Source of the DNA: Acinetobacter modestus
Lineage (GTDB): Bacteria > Pseudomonadota > Gammaproteobacteria > Pseudomonadales > Moraxellaceae
Assembly (NCBI RefSeq): GCF_014636095.1
Contig: NZ_BMDV01000004.1
Location: 62,001 to 126,000, forward strand
Direction: 5' to 3'
DNA: 64,000 nucleotides
In this document: one piece after another, positions 34,630-45,295 of the stretch
How the letters are laid out: every line of letters starts with the position of its first letter
Position numbering within the stretch: the first letter of the stretch is position 1
Program-made: the position numbers and the translations under genes
Notes under the pieces: model-generated
The model's database searches: none
What the model was told of the DNA's origin: nothing
The model's input: only the letters and a program-made list of their open reading frames with translations

Positions 34630-37278
34630 TTAACCCTGACGTAACGATAATCGTATGCGAATTAAGGTGCCTTGACCATCTGTTCCAGCAAAAGCTTCGA
34701 TACTGCCCATATGTGCGCCAATAATGGCTTTGACAATCGCTAGCCCTAAACCTGTTCCCGTTTTACCACGATCACCACGCTGCATGGTGTAGAACATATC
34801 GAAGATTTGCTCGCGTTCATCTTCGGGAATGCCAATCCCCTGATCGATAATGTCAATTTGCAGAAATTGTTCCTCTTGCTGAATCTTCACTTCAATCGGA
34901 ACATCATTTGGTGAAAATTTAGCGGCATTTTCCAAGACATTAAAAATGGCTTGTTCAATCAAAGCAGGATGCACATACAATTGCGGAAGTTCTTCCGCCA
35001 AAGCAACTTCGATTTTCACCTCAGGCTGATAGCGTTTCAGTCGTTGCGTTGCCGAGCCAATCAGCTCATCTGCACCGATCCAAGCACGACTTAAAGTCAA
35101 ACCCTGATGACCTAGTCGAGTCATATCCAATAGGTTTTGTATATAACGATCCAGTCGTTCCCCTTCAATGTGAATAGTGTCTAATAATTCATGCCGATCG
35201 CTTTCAGGCATCTGTTCACCATAATATTTGAGCGTATCTGCTGAACCAATTATCGCTGCTAAGGGTGAACGTAAATCATGCGATACCGAAGAAAGTAAAG
35301 CTGAACGTAGTTTTTCCGTTTCAGCCACTACTCTAGAATTTTCTAACTGTAACGAGAGTTGAACCCGAGCAATGGTTTGCGCAATATCTTCAATCATCAA
35401 CTCAGTTAAACGTTGTAATTCAAAACTGATGGTTTGAGCATTTTGATGAAACCGAATTGCAATCACGCCATATTCTTTCACTAAATTCAGTGGAATAAAC
35501 CACCATTCAGAATTGGTCAGTGTGTTGGTAAAGCGTCCACAGGGTTTCGCATTCTTCTGCGTCCAATCTGCGGCTATTTGATCTTTTTCATTTAAAGCAG
35601 AGACATCACCCAAAGACTGATTTTCAACTTTTAACCAGACTGTCGCATTTAATGAGGTCTCTAAATGTTGTTTGGCGACGGTTAATACCTGTTCAATATC
35701 CACACAGGTCGATAGTTTTCTTTCCAATTCTTGCAACTGTAACGAGACTGAATTTGCAGCACGTAAACTCAAGACCTGCGCACGTAATTGGTTGGCTAAA
35801 CGCCCAACCAGTAAGGCTGAAACAATAAATGTAATGATGGTAATCACGCCTCGTTCAGCGCTAATCATAAAGGTAAATCGAGGTTCGATAAAAAAGTAGT
35901 TGTAGAGTAGAAAACAGATGAATACGCTGATAATCGTGATCAACATGCGGGCGCGTATCGCAACCAGTAATACAGTCACAATAAAAATTAAAGCTAAATC
36001 ACTATACCCAATAAAATGATCACTAATTGCTGCCACAATCAATCCTAGGAACACAATGATAATACTTTCAAACACTTCACGTTGATTAAACGCTAAACCT
36101 TGTTCCAGCCAAGATGAATGCGCCACATCTTTCTGCAAACGCTTTTCATTATTTTTGGCTTTTAAAGGCTGAACAAAGGTGATTTCAAAAGGATGCTGTT
36201 TCTCTAACAGTTGATCGGCAATATGATCTGAAAATAGACGCTGCCATAGCGATTTTTGAGGGCTTTTGCCAAGTAAAATATTAGATGCACCATAATCATA
36301 AGCTGCCTGTAAAATGGTCGATGCAATATGATTGCTATAGAGTAAATAAGTGTCTGCACCGAGCTTACGTGCTAGATTAAAAGCCTTCGTCACTGCAAAG
36401 GCTTGAGTCGTTTCAACCTTACTTTTTTGAATCGAAATGACGCTCCAGGTTGCATTGCGCCTTTCCGCAATCCGATGGGCACGGCGTACCAAATCTTCAG
36501 AGAATTCAGAACCATCTATCGCCAACATGACATGATTTTGAATCGGAATAATCTGCCCTTGCGCAACAAATTTTTCTCGATAATCAATATCGACCTGCCC
36601 TGCAACAGTTTGAATTGCCAGATCACGTAACGCTGTCAAATTTGCAGCTTTAAAAAAACCTTGTAATGCATGAGGGGCAACATCGGCGAAATAAATCTTG
36701 CCATGATTCATCCGTTCTAATAATTCAGGAACAGGTAAATCAACCAATCGAATATCTTTCAAACGTTTCAGTAATGCATCGGGGACGGTTTCAGTTACCC
36801 GAATCCCCGTAATTTGAAAAACCACATCATTCAGACTTTCCAAATGCTGAATATTTAAGGTGCTATAGACATCAATGCCTGCATCCAACAACTCATTGAC
36901 ATCCTGCCAACGATATTCATGCCGACTATTGGGTACATTAAGATGTGCGAGTTCATCCACCAACACAATTTCAGGCTTTAATTTGAGGATTTGATCAAGA
37001 TCCATCTCGTCTAACATTCGCCCTTGATATTCCACAGACTTTCTTGGAATAACATTCAACCCTTGAATCAAAGCTTCGGTGTCAGATCGACCGTGAGTTT
37101 CCACCACACCGACCACCACATGCTGCCCTTGCTGCATCAGTTCATGCGCTCGGGTCAACATGGCATAGGTTTTCCCGACTCCAGGTGCTGCACCCAAGAA
37201 AATGGTCAAACGTCCAGATTGTTCACGTTGACTATGTGCCAACCATGCATCTGCTTTGTTATTACGGTCGATCTGCAT
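34630..37278 (-). CDS. kdpD: Sensor histidine kinase KdpD
   Basis: Large potassium sensor of 882 residues. The N-terminal KdpD domain has the Walker A loop GAAPGVGKT at 29-37 and VDELAH. A universal-stress-like domain follows (about 245-365), then four close membrane helices (about 400-500), a GAF-like region, the phosphoacceptor His667 (SSVSHDLRSPLAA), N box NVLENAAKFSP and G boxes DQGIGIPEDE and GTGLGLAIV. It phosphorylates KdpE. All elements are intact. The ATG lies 12 bases after kdpC. Confidence 0.98.
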   Translation of the reverse strand: MQIDRNNKADAWLAHSQREQSGRLTIFLGAAPGVGKTYAMLTRAHELMQQGQHVVVGVVETHGRSDTEALIQGLNVIPRKSVEYQGRMLDEMDLDQILKLKPEIVLVDELAHLNVPNSRHEYRWQDVNELLDAGIDVYSTLNIQHLESLNDVVFQITGIRVTETVPDALLKRLKDIRLVDLPVPELLERMNHGKIYFADVAPHALQGFFKAANLTALRDLAIQTVAGQVDIDYREKFVAQGQIIPIQNHVMLAIDGSEFSEDLVRRAHRIAERRNATWSVISIQKSKVETTQAFAVTKAFNLARKLGADTYLLYSNHIASTILQAAYDYGASNILLGKSPQKSLWQRLFSDHIADQLLEKQHPFEITFVQPLKAKNNEKRLQKDVAHSSWLEQGLAFNQREVFESIIIVFLGLIVAAISDHFIGYSDLALIFIVTVLLVAIRARMLITIISVFICFLLYNYFFIEPRFTFMISAERGVITIITFIVSALLVGRLANQLRAQVLSLRAANSVSLQLQELERKLSTCVDIEQVLTVAKQHLETSLNATVWLKVENQSLGDVSALNEKDQIAADWTQKNAKPCGRFTNTLTNSEWWFIPLNLVKEYGVIAIRFHQNAQTISFELQRLTELMIEDIAQTIARVQLSLQLENSRVVAETEKLRSALLSSVSHDLRSPLAAIIGSADTLKYYGEQMPESDRHELLDTIHIEGERLDRYIQNLLDMTRLGHQGLTLSRAWIGADELIGSATQRLKRYQPEVKIEVALAEELPQLYVHPALIEQAIFNVLENAAKFSPNDVPIEVKIQQEEQFLQIDIIDQGIGIPEDEREQIFDMFYTMQRGDRGKTGTGLGLAIVKAIIGAHMGSIEAFAGTDGQGTLIRIRLSLRQG

Positions 37279-37290
37279 AATTACGCTCTA

Positions 37291-37926
37291 TCAACGTGTG
37301 GTCGATGACAATTGATCTAAGGCTAAATTTAGCTGTAACACATTCACTCGGGCTTGCCCATATACGCCGAATTGCGCAGGCTGAATTTGTTGTTGTACCA
37401 AATCACGAACTTGCTGCTCAGGCAAATGATGTTGCTGTGCCACACGTTTCACCTGTAATAAAGCACTTTCAGGTGAAATATCTGGGTCGATTCCGCTTCC
37501 TGATGCTGTCACCATCTCATTTGGCACTTGTTGCTCAGTAATATGATTATTTTGTGCAAATTGCACTGTTCGTTCTTTAATTTGTGTTTGTAAATCAGGA
37601 TTAGAGGTTGCCAAATTACTGCCTGCCATGCCATCTACATTGTAACTTACCGCACTCGGTCGTCCATGGAAATATTGTTCACTAACAAAGTTTTGCCCCA
37701 CCAAACTCGAACCCACAATCTTTCCATTCAGCTCAATCAAACTACCATTCGCCTGCTTTGGAAAGAGCAATTGAGCAATAGAAACACTAGCCGTAGAATA
37801 CAGCACCCCTGCAATGAAAAAACCAACCACAATCAAACCTAGACTCGGACGTAGGACTGAATGTCCTTGATTAGATAATGCCAAGTCCTGTTGATTCAAT
37901 TGCTCATGATTCAATAAAGTATTCAT
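37291..37926 (-). CDS. kdpC: Potassium-transporting ATPase subunit KdpC
   Basis: Small subunit of the Kdp complex, 211 residues, with a single N-terminal membrane helix (about 28-50) and a periplasmic domain. Diagnostic blocks are YFHGRPSAVSYN, GMAGSNLATSNP and SGSGIDPDISPESALLQVKRVA. It stabilises the KdpA-KdpB assembly. Nine bases separate it from kdpB. The N-terminal 25 residues rich in Asn/Gln before the membrane helix are longer than in E. coli. Confidence 0.97.
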   Translation of the reverse strand: MNTLLNHEQLNQQDLALSNQGHSVLRPSLGLIVVGFFIAGVLYSTASVSIAQLLFPKQANGSLIELNGKIVGSSLVGQNFVSEQYFHGRPSAVSYNVDGMAGSNLATSNPDLQTQIKERTVQFAQNNHITEQQVPNEMVTASGSGIDPDISPESALLQVKRVAQQHHLPEQQVRDLVQQQIQPAQFGVYGQARVNVLQLNLALDQLSSTTR

Positions 37927-37935
37927 TTTTCACTC

Positions 37936-39948
37936 CTAAATCCACAATGACACAATAAGGTCAATCAACTTGATCGCAATAAATGGAAAGATCACGCCAC
38001 CTACACCGTAAATCAGCATATTACGGCGTAACAATTGCAGTGCACTGGCAGGTTTGAATTGAACGCCTTTGAGCGCCAATGGAATCAACATTGGAATAAT
38101 CAAAGCATTAAAGATCAAAGCGGAAATCACGGCACTGCTTGGACTACTAAGCTGTAAAATATTCAGTACCCCAAGTTGTGGAATTGCGACTGCAAACAGT
38201 GCAGGTAAAATCACAAAATACTTGGAGACATCATTTGCCAAGGAAAAAGTAGTTAATGCACCACGGGTAATCAATTGTTGTTTACCAATTTCCACCACAT
38301 CCAGCAATTTGGTTGGGTCAGAGTCCAAGTCCACCATATTACCTGCTTCCTTCGCGGCTTGAGTTCCCGAATTCATGGCTAAGCCAATATCAGCCTGAGC
38401 CAATGCAGGTGCATCATTAGTACCGTCACCAACCATAGCAACCAATTTACCCGCAGCTTGTTCTTTACGGATACAAGCCAATTTATCTTCAGGTCTCGCT
38501 TCAGCAATATAGTCATCCACACCTGCTTCAGCAGCAATCGCTGCTGCAGTCAAAGGATTATCTCCTGTGACCATAATGGTTTTGATACCCATCTCACGTA
38601 ACAGCGCAAAACGCTCTTTAATGCCTTGCTTAATCACATCCGATAGCTCAATTACCCCTAAAATGCTGTGATTCGAAGCCACTACGAGTGGTGTTGCACC
38701 TTTTGATGCCACTTGTTCGACACGAGTTTTAAGCTCAACGTTATCCTTAATATCTTGATGGGTGAATTTAAGAATGGCATCCACTGCGCCTTTACGAATC
38801 TTTTGCCCTGTCGCCAAATCCACACCAGACAATCGTGTCGATGCACTAAACTGAATGAATTCGGCATCTTGAGGCTCACGAATGCTCTCTCCCATTTCTT
38901 TACCCAAACTCACCACCGATTTCCCTTCAGGGGTTGGATCAGCAAAAGAAGTCAACATCGCGGCTTGGCGCAACTCACTTGGCGTTACACCTGCCAATGG
39001 ATAAAAGGCGGTGGCTTGACGGTCGCCATAGGTAATCGTGCCTGTTTTGTCCAACAGCAACACATCAATATCACCTGCAACTTCAACCGCTTTGCCAGAT
39101 TTAGCTAAGACATTGGCTTTTAAAGCACGGTTCATCCCTGCAATCCCAATCGCAGGCAACAAGCCGCCAATCGTGGTTGGAATCAAACATACCAATAGTG
39201 CAATCAACAAGACGATGCTGATTTTGATCCCGATCATTGAACCAATAACAGGTAAGGTCAGCACCACCACAATAAAGGTGATGGTCATGATATTCAATAA
39301 GATACTCAGTGCAATCTCATTCGGTGTCTTTTGACGGTTGGCACCTTCCACCAAGGCAATCATACGGTCTAAGAAGCTATGCCCTGCCTCATTACTGACT
39401 CGAATAATAATTTCATCCGACAAGACCTTAGTGCCACCAATCACACCTGAACGGTCGGTATTGGCTTCACGTAGTACGGGTGCAGACTCTCCTGTAACGG
39501 CTGATTCATTGATGGTCGCAAAACCCTGAATAATCTCGCCATCCGCAGGGACAATCTCACCCGCTTTAACAATGACGAGATCATCTTTTTTAAGTAGATT
39601 GGCAGAAATCGTATTGGGTACCGCATTTAAATCGAGGATACGATTTGCGGTTAAGTTTTCACGTGCCTGACGCAATGACGCGGCTTGTCCGCGGCCTTTG
39701 GCTTCTGCAACCGCTTCTGCATAATTAGCAAATAATACCGTGACCAATAAGATCAGACTCAGCAGCAGACCAAAACCGAAGCTGGTACTCCCCATCAAGG
39801 TTGCGATAATCGTTAAGATTGTACCCACCCAGACACAGGCCATTACTGGATTTTTAAAAGCGTACTGTGGCAACAGCTTATAAAAGGTTTGTTGAATAAT
39901 TTCTTTATTCAAAATATCCATCTGTTGTGTCGCATTTGAATGTTTCAT
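37936..39948 (-). CDS. kdpB: Potassium-transporting ATPase ATP-binding subunit KdpB
   Basis: P-type ATPase subunit that powers potassium uptake. The 670 residues carry the phosphorylated Asp300 in DKTGTITYG, the actuator TGES (AVTGESAPV), the nucleotide-binding block KGAVDA and the hinge [18 protein letters not shown]. The membrane segments near 35-75, 210-270 and at the C-terminus match KdpB. It sits 16 bases after kdpA in the operon. All catalytic elements are present. Confidence 0.98.
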   Translation of the reverse strand: MKHSNATQQMDILNKEIIQQTFYKLLPQYAFKNPVMACVWVGTILTIIATLMGSTSFGFGLLLSLILLVTVLFANYAEAVAEAKGRGQAASLRQARENLTANRILDLNAVPNTISANLLKKDDLVIVKAGEIVPADGEIIQGFATINESAVTGESAPVLREANTDRSGVIGGTKVLSDEIIIRVSNEAGHSFLDRMIALVEGANRQKTPNEIALSILLNIMTITFIVVVLTLPVIGSMIGIKISIVLLIALLVCLIPTTIGGLLPAIGIAGMNRALKANVLAKSGKAVEVAGDIDVLLLDKTGTITYGDRQATAFYPLAGVTPSELRQAAMLTSFADPTPEGKSVVSLGKEMGESIREPQDAEFIQFSASTRLSGVDLATGQKIRKGAVDAILKFTHQDIKDNVELKTRVEQVASKGATPLVVASNHSILGVIELSDVIKQGIKERFALLREMGIKTIMVTGDNPLTAAAIAAEAGVDDYIAEARPEDKLACIRKEQAAGKLVAMVGDGTNDAPALAQADIGLAMNSGTQAAKEAGNMVDLDSDPTKLLDVVEIGKQQLITRGALTTFSLANDVSKYFVILPALFAVAIPQLGVLNILQLSSPSSAVISALIFNALIIPMLIPLALKGVQFKPASALQLLRRNMLIYGVGGVIFPFIAIKLIDLIVSLWI

Positions 39949-39964
39949 TGTGCTTGCTCCACAC

Positions 39965-41674
39965 TTAAACTTTTATAGACAAGTAGTCAGCAATTGGTCC
40001 GATCACCAACACTGGCATGAATTGCAATAAGGTGAGAATCAACACGATCCCGATTAAAGTCAGTGCAAATGTCGGTGACTCAATATGTAAAGAACCTTTA
40101 CTTTCGGCTGCTTGAGGCTTGGTTGCCAAACTGACTGCGATCAAAACTGGAATAATCAACACGCTATAACGCCCTGCCAATAAAGCGATACTGGCACTCA
40201 GATTCCACCACAGGGTGTTATCGCCTAAGCCTTCAAAACCTGAACCATTATTGGCAAAAGCAGAGACATACTCATAAAACACTTGGCTAATGCCGTGAAA
40301 TGCTGGATTTGAATTCCCTGTCATGGATGGGAAAGCAATTGCAATGGCCGTCAAACCAAGAATCACTACAGGTTGTAACAAGATCACAAAAGCTAAAAGC
40401 TTAATTTCAGTGACTTCCACTTTTCGACCAAACAATTCAGGGGTCCGTCCGGTCATCAAGCCTGCAATAAATACAGCCAAGAACAGGTAAATAAAGAACT
40501 GTAATAGACCACAGCCGATACCGCCCCAAATGGCATTAATCAGCATATTGCACAGCTCAACCAATCCTGTCAGTGGTGAGGCTGAGTCATGCATCATATT
40601 GACCGAACCGTTATTCACTTGCGTGGTCAAACTTCCCCATAATGCAGATGCATCCGCACCGAAACGAAGCTCTTTCCCCTCCATCAACGCAGCATTAACA
40701 CTTAAAGATGATTTTTCGGTCCACAAAGTTAATAAGGTTGAAGCCAACGACATCAACAACATTGTGCCAAAAATCATCCACATCAATTTCTTGCGTTGAA
40801 TAAAACGCCCCACCATAAATACTGCCGACAATGGGATCAGCAAGATCGCAATCATCTCGATCACATCGGATAACGGCGTTGGATTTTCTAAAGGCACACT
40901 ACTATTCGGACCATACCAACCACCACCGTTACTCCCCAGTTGTTTAATCGCGACCATTGGCGCGACTGGACCAAGTGGAATATGTTGGGTTTTAAGCTCT
41001 ACTGTTTGATCCAAGACCTGTGCGGTTGGACCAGCAGATAATGTTGCTGGAACACCTTGAAAAGTGAGCAGCAAAGAAAAAACTAAACCAAGTGGAATAA
41101 AGAATCTAAACAATGGTCGGATAATATCCATCCAGTAATTGCCTAAATTGATCTGATTCCAATTGTTTTGATCTGAACCTTTTTCTTTAGCAGATTCCAG
41201 GAACAAAGCTCTTAACATTGCGACCAATAATGCAAGCCCAATAATGGGCGACAAATATTGCAACCCCACAATCACTGTCATTTGCGATAGATAAGACAGT
41301 TGCGCTTGCCCCGAGTAATGCTGCTGGTTAGTATTAGTCAGAAATGAAATGGTGGTATGTAAAGCCAAGTCCCAATTCATATTAGGAATATGATCTGGGT
41401 TCAAGGGTAACCAAGCTTGAGTCACTAAAATAGCGACACTTGCCCCCAGCAATAAAATATTGCTCAGAACAAAAGCACCCAAATATTGTCTCCAGTTCAT
41501 CCCGCTGCGCTTGACGCCGAGTACCGCATAAATCGGTTGCTCAATCAATTTAAAAAAACGGTCACTTTTCATTGGCTTGGCTTGCATCACATCCGCAAGA
41601 TAAGCACCTAGTGGATACGCCAGCAACAATGAAAGGACGAAGACAGAAATAAATTCCCACATAGCATATGCCAT
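39965..41674 (-). CDS. kdpA: Potassium-transporting ATPase subunit KdpA
   Basis: Potassium channel-like subunit of 569 residues with about ten membrane helices and four pore-loop repeats, for example [23 protein letters not shown] and [10 protein letters not shown]. It binds and translocates potassium and is the first gene of the operon. I kept the ATG at 41674; ATG 41662 (MWEFISVF) is also possible since neither has a strong ribosome-binding sequence. No kdpF gene is visible before it. The promoter should lie in the A+T-rich gap shared with the FadL-like gene. Confidence 0.97.
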   Translation of the reverse strand: MAYAMWEFISVFVLSLLLAYPLGAYLADVMQAKPMKSDRFFKLIEQPIYAVLGVKRSGMNWRQYLGAFVLSNILLLGASVAILVTQAWLPLNPDHIPNMNWDLALHTTISFLTNTNQQHYSGQAQLSYLSQMTVIVGLQYLSPIIGLALLVAMLRALFLESAKEKGSDQNNWNQINLGNYWMDIIRPLFRFFIPLGLVFSLLLTFQGVPATLSAGPTAQVLDQTVELKTQHIPLGPVAPMVAIKQLGSNGGGWYGPNSSVPLENPTPLSDVIEMIAILLIPLSAVFMVGRFIQRKKLMWMIFGTMLLMSLASTLLTLWTEKSSLSVNAALMEGKELRFGADASALWGSLTTQVNNGSVNMMHDSASPLTGLVELCNMLINAIWGGIGCGLLQFFIYLFLAVFIAGLMTGRTPELFGRKVEVTEIKLLAFVILLQPVVILGLTAIAIAFPSMTGNSNPAFHGISQVFYEYVSAFANNGSGFEGLGDNTLWWNLSASIALLAGRYSVLIIPVLIAVSLATKPQAAESKGSLHIESPTFALTLIGIVLILTLLQFMPVLVIGPIADYLSIKV

Positions 41675-42152
41675 TTAAAATAGGTCATCATTAGTATGGA
41701 AATTGAGGGTGTAAATTCTCTATATTGAAAAAACCAGTGAACGTAAATTTTGCGTAAAATTATTCCTAAACTCTTCTCTGTGTTGTGAAAGAATGCTTTA
41801 AAGAAAAATTATGGAGAAAAATTTCTTAATTTTTACAAAAAATCTTTGACCTTATTAAAAAAAAATTAAAAAGAAATGCAAAAACAAAACACTTTAAATT
41901 ATTAGTAATACTTTATATTTATCACCATATTACCAATAAAAACACAAATGTACATAAATTTAAATAGCATTTTTTTTGTGCATTTTCATGTAATCAATCG
42001 TACTGACAAGTTCATTTAGAACATTTACTCTTATTTTAATTATGGTATTTTTGTTACATGAAGTTATATCAAATCTATTTCAATACATGATTTGACAAGC
42101 CAATCATAGCTTCTCTACTTAGAAAATCTTGAAGTTCAAGGAAAGATTTAAA
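41675..42152. other. Divergent promoter region between kdpA and the first FadL-like gene
   Basis: Nearly 480 very A+T-rich bases. The only promoter-like pair I see is TTGACA at 42092-42097 with TACTTA at 42116-42121, 18 bases apart and facing the FadL-like gene. A KdpE operator is expected but not recognised. No gene or structured RNA is evident. Confidence 0.4.
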
Positions 42153-43685
42153 ATGAAATTAAAACATCTTAGCACTGCAATGATTTTAGCGACGCTACCT
42201 GCAACTGGAGTATTTGCAGCTGCATTAGATCGCTCAGGTCAGTCAATGTCTGCTTTTTTTCAACCAGGTAACTATTTTGAAGCTGGTCTCTCGGTTCTAG
42301 ATCCAACTGTTGAAGGGCAAGAAGCTGGTAAAACACCTGCTCCTCATGATCAAATCAAGGATATGGCTGATGATTACTACTTCCCTACAGCAGCTGTAAA
42401 AGTTCAATTTAATGATAAATTCTCCTTTGGTTTACTTTATGATCAACCATTTGGTGCTGCGGCTACATACTCAGGAAATAATATTTTTGTTGCAAATGGA
42501 GCAGATAAAGCTTTTTCACCTGCACTTGAAGATGTCATTATGGCGCGTGCTAAACCGACTTTTGATGCATTAACTGCGGAACAACGTGTCGGTCTTGCTG
42601 TTAGTAAACAATTACAAACAGCTGGTGTTGATTTAACAACAGCAGCAGGTCAAGCACTTCTTAAAACCAAAACTGGTGAAACACTTGCTGTTTATAATGC
42701 AAATACTGATATCGGGCGTCTTACAAAAGCAACTATTGATAATGGTATTCTTCAAGGTGTAACACAACAATACCGTGATGCAATTAATAAAGCAGATACA
42801 ACTGTTCAAGGTGTAAAAGGAGCGACTAGTGTTGATGTAGATACAGAAAGCCTCTCTATGGTTTTTGGTTTCTCACCAATTAAAAATATCACACTCTATG
42901 CTGGTCCTGTTTATCAACTTGTAAAAGGTGATATCAGTCTCCGTGGTTCAGCATATAGTGTTTATAATGGCTACGATCTCCATATTAAAAATACTGATGG
43001 CTGGGGATGGTTAGCAGGAGCGGCTTATCAAATTCCTGAAATTGCATTAAAAGCATCACTTACTTATCGTTCAGAAATTGATCATGATGTTAAAAATGCA
43101 ACAGAAACAGGATACGAGGCAATCGGTGCTTTATATCCAACAGAAGTTGCAGCAATAAAAAATGGTTCAGGTACAACAACTGTAACAACACCTCAGTCTG
43201 TAAATATTGATTTACAGTCAGGAATTATGGCTGATACTGTTGCTTTTGCAAATATCCGCTGGGTAAATTGGAAAGATTTCGCTGTTCAACCATATAAATT
43301 CGGACAAATCTCAAAACTAGCAACAGCAGCAACTGGCGGTAAAGGCTTCAACCTAGTTGAGTACTCTGATGACCAATACTCAGTGACAGCAGGTGTTGGA
43401 CGTAAACTTAACGAAAAATGGGCTGGTAATGTTTCTGTAGGTTGGGATTCTGGTGCTGGTAATCCTGTAACGACTTTAGGCCCTACAGAAGGTTATTGGA
43501 ATCTTGGTGTAGGTATGCAATATAGTCCTGCATCTAATTATTTTATAGCAGGTGGAGTAAAATACTTCTGGTTAGGCGATGCTAAAGCACAATCAGGTGC
43601 AGATGCTGGAACAGATGCTTATCTAGCTGAGTTTAAAGACAATCATGCAATCGCATATGGTATGAAAATCGGTTACCGTTTCTAA
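42153..43685 (+). CDS. FadL-family outer-membrane protein, long form (510 aa)
   Basis: Long-chain fatty-acid or hydrophobic-compound channel of the FadL/OmpP1/TodX type. The signal peptide ends at ATGVFA, and the mature N-terminus (ALDRSGQS) forms the FadL hatch. The final strand GMKIGYRF ends in Phe. Compared with the adjacent paralogue, it carries about 100 extra residues after residue 115, in an extracellular loop, between YSGNNIF and GATSVDVDTE. The rest is about 65% similar by eye. The ATG at 42153 was chosen by its signal peptide and AAGGAA upstream; the open frame starts earlier, at 42129. Confidence 0.9.
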   Translation: MKLKHLSTAMILATLPATGVFAAALDRSGQSMSAFFQPGNYFEAGLSVLDPTVEGQEAGKTPAPHDQIKDMADDYYFPTAAVKVQFNDKFSFGLLYDQPFGAAATYSGNNIFVANGADKAFSPALEDVIMARAKPTFDALTAEQRVGLAVSKQLQTAGVDLTTAAGQALLKTKTGETLAVYNANTDIGRLTKATIDNGILQGVTQQYRDAINKADTTVQGVKGATSVDVDTESLSMVFGFSPIKNITLYAGPVYQLVKGDISLRGSAYSVYNGYDLHIKNTDGWGWLAGAAYQIPEIALKASLTYRSEIDHDVKNATETGYEAIGALYPTEVAAIKNGSGTTTVTTPQSVNIDLQSGIMADTVAFANIRWVNWKDFAVQPYKFGQISKLATAATGGKGFNLVEYSDDQYSVTAGVGRKLNEKWAGNVSVGWDSGAGNPVTTLGPTEGYWNLGVGMQYSPASNYFIAGGVKYFWLGDAKAQSGADAGTDAYLAEFKDNHAIAYGMKIGYRF

Positions 43686-43699
43686 TCAATACATCGAAT

Positions 43700-43735
43700 A
43701 AAAAAGGCCATCATTTGATGGTCTTTTTTATTTTT
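43700..43735 (+). terminator. Rho-independent terminator of the first FadL-like gene
   Basis: Stem AAAAAGGCCATCA/TGATGGTCTTTTT (one G-T pair) with a two-base loop and a long T tract, 15 bases after the stop codon. Confidence 0.9.
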
Positions 43736-43980
43736 GTGTTAAAAATAAATAGTTTCAAAAATTTATTACAAATGATTCTTAAAATATAGAAAATACGATA
43801 AATCAAAGTATTAACAATAAATTTACAAATATACCGACTAGTATATAACACTACACTTCTCAAGAAATTTTCATGACTTTATCAGTTCATTTATGGACAT
43901 TTGTAAAATATTTTGAGCCATAAAAACTATGTTACTTTTCGCAACATTCTTGTTACAAAGTGATATGAGAGAAAATATCA

Positions 43981-45210
43981 ATGAAGCTTAATGCGATTCA
44001 GCACGCTCTTTTACTTAGCTTACTCCCAACCACTTCAGCTTTTGCAGCAGCCTTAGATCGTTCAGGTCAATCTATTGCCCCTTTTTTACAAGCAGGCAAC
44101 TATTTTGAAGCAGGTATTTCAGTTCTTGATCCAAATGTATCAGGAAAAGATAATTCACAAAATGACACAGGTAATATGGCAGGTAATTATTACTCGCCAA
44201 ACGCTGCTTTAAAAATCCAAGCAACCGAAAAATTCTCTATTGGCCTTATTTATGACCAACCCTATGGAGCTGATGCAGAATACAAAGGCAAAAATAACTT
44301 TATTGAAAGTCGCCCTTTTCCATTTAAAGGTGGTACCTCAGTTACAGTTGATACTGAAGATTTGAATTTAATTTTAGGTTATCAACCAAATCAAAACTGG
44401 AACCTCTATGCAGGAGCTGTTTATCAAACACTAGATGCAACGGTATTATTACGTGGTGTAAGTTACAGTGCTTATAGTGGTTATGACTTTAAAACTGGAC
44501 GTGATGAAGCTGTTGGGTGGTTAGCTGGTGTCGCTTATCAAATTCCAGAAATTGCACTCAAAGCATCTTTAACATATCGTGCAAAAATCAAGCATGAAAT
44601 GAATGCTTATGAAAAGCATGGTATTGCAGGAATGACGTTATCAGCAGATCTAAATGCGGGTTTAATTCAAATTAATAAATCTGAAGGACAAACAGAAATC
44701 ACCACACCTCAATCCATCAATCTTGACTTTCAAACTGGGATCATGGAGAACACGATTGCATTTGCGAACTTACGTTGGGTGAATTGGAAAGACTTTGCAA
44801 TCCGCCCTTATAAATTTGGCGAAGCTTCACTTTTATCAGATATTGTAAAAAATACTGGTAAAAAAGATGGTTTTGATTTGGTTGCCTATACAGATGACCA
44901 ATATTCTGTAACTGCTGGCGTAGGCCGTAAAGTCAATGATCATTGGGCTGGTAATGTATCTGTAGGTTGGGATTCTGGTGCAGGTAACCCAGTTACAACA
45001 CTCGGGCCAACAGAAGGTTATTGGAATGTAGGTCTAGGAGTTCAATATAGCCCTACCCCGAATTACTTTATTGCTGGTGGTGTAAAGTATTTCTGGTTAG
45101 GGGATGCCAAAGCACAATCAGGTTCTCAATTTAATACGCCGAACTACGTAGCTGAGTTTGAAAATAATGATGCGATCGCTTATGGTTTGAAAATTGGTTA
45201 TAAATTCTAA
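43981..45210 (+). CDS. FadL-family outer-membrane protein, short form (409 aa)
   Basis: Tandem paralogue of the preceding gene. The signal peptide ends TSAFAA, the mature start is ALDRSGQSIAPF, and the barrel ends GLKIGYKF. It shares long identical blocks with the long form, such as AGNVSVGWDSGAGNPVTTLG and YFIAGGVKYFWLGDAKAQSG, but lacks its 100-residue loop. The length is close to usual FadL proteins. It has its own terminator and a 250-base leader, so the two are probably controlled separately. Substrate preference probably differs through the loop. Confidence 0.9.
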   Translation: MKLNAIQHALLLSLLPTTSAFAAALDRSGQSIAPFLQAGNYFEAGISVLDPNVSGKDNSQNDTGNMAGNYYSPNAALKIQATEKFSIGLIYDQPYGADAEYKGKNNFIESRPFPFKGGTSVTVDTEDLNLILGYQPNQNWNLYAGAVYQTLDATVLLRGVSYSAYSGYDFKTGRDEAVGWLAGVAYQIPEIALKASLTYRAKIKHEMNAYEKHGIAGMTLSADLNAGLIQINKSEGQTEITTPQSINLDFQTGIMENTIAFANLRWVNWKDFAIRPYKFGEASLLSDIVKNTGKKDGFDLVAYTDDQYSVTAGVGRKVNDHWAGNVSVGWDSGAGNPVTTLGPTEGYWNVGLGVQYSPTPNYFIAGGVKYFWLGDAKAQSGSQFNTPNYVAEFENNDAIAYGLKIGYKF

Positions 45211-45225
45211 TAAATAGTAAAAAAT

Positions 45226-45256
45226 AAAAGGCGCTTAGAAGCGCCTTTTATTTTTA
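45226..45256 (+). terminator. Rho-independent terminator of the second FadL-like gene
   Basis: Stem AAAAGGCGCTT/AAGCGCCTTTT with a very short loop and a following ATTTTT tract. Confidence 0.92.
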
Positions 45257-45295
45257 AATTTCCTTTATCTTTCATAAAAAGCTTAGAAATTTTAA

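Noticed and set aside
38713..39108. Open frame of 131 codons opposite kdpB
   Set aside because: Shadow of the conserved KdpB catalytic region, with no ribosome-binding sequence and unlikely composition.
41675..41760. kdpF before kdpA
   Set aside because: The three frames show no short hydrophobic peptide; the frame from ATGATGACC is polar and Cys/His-rich.
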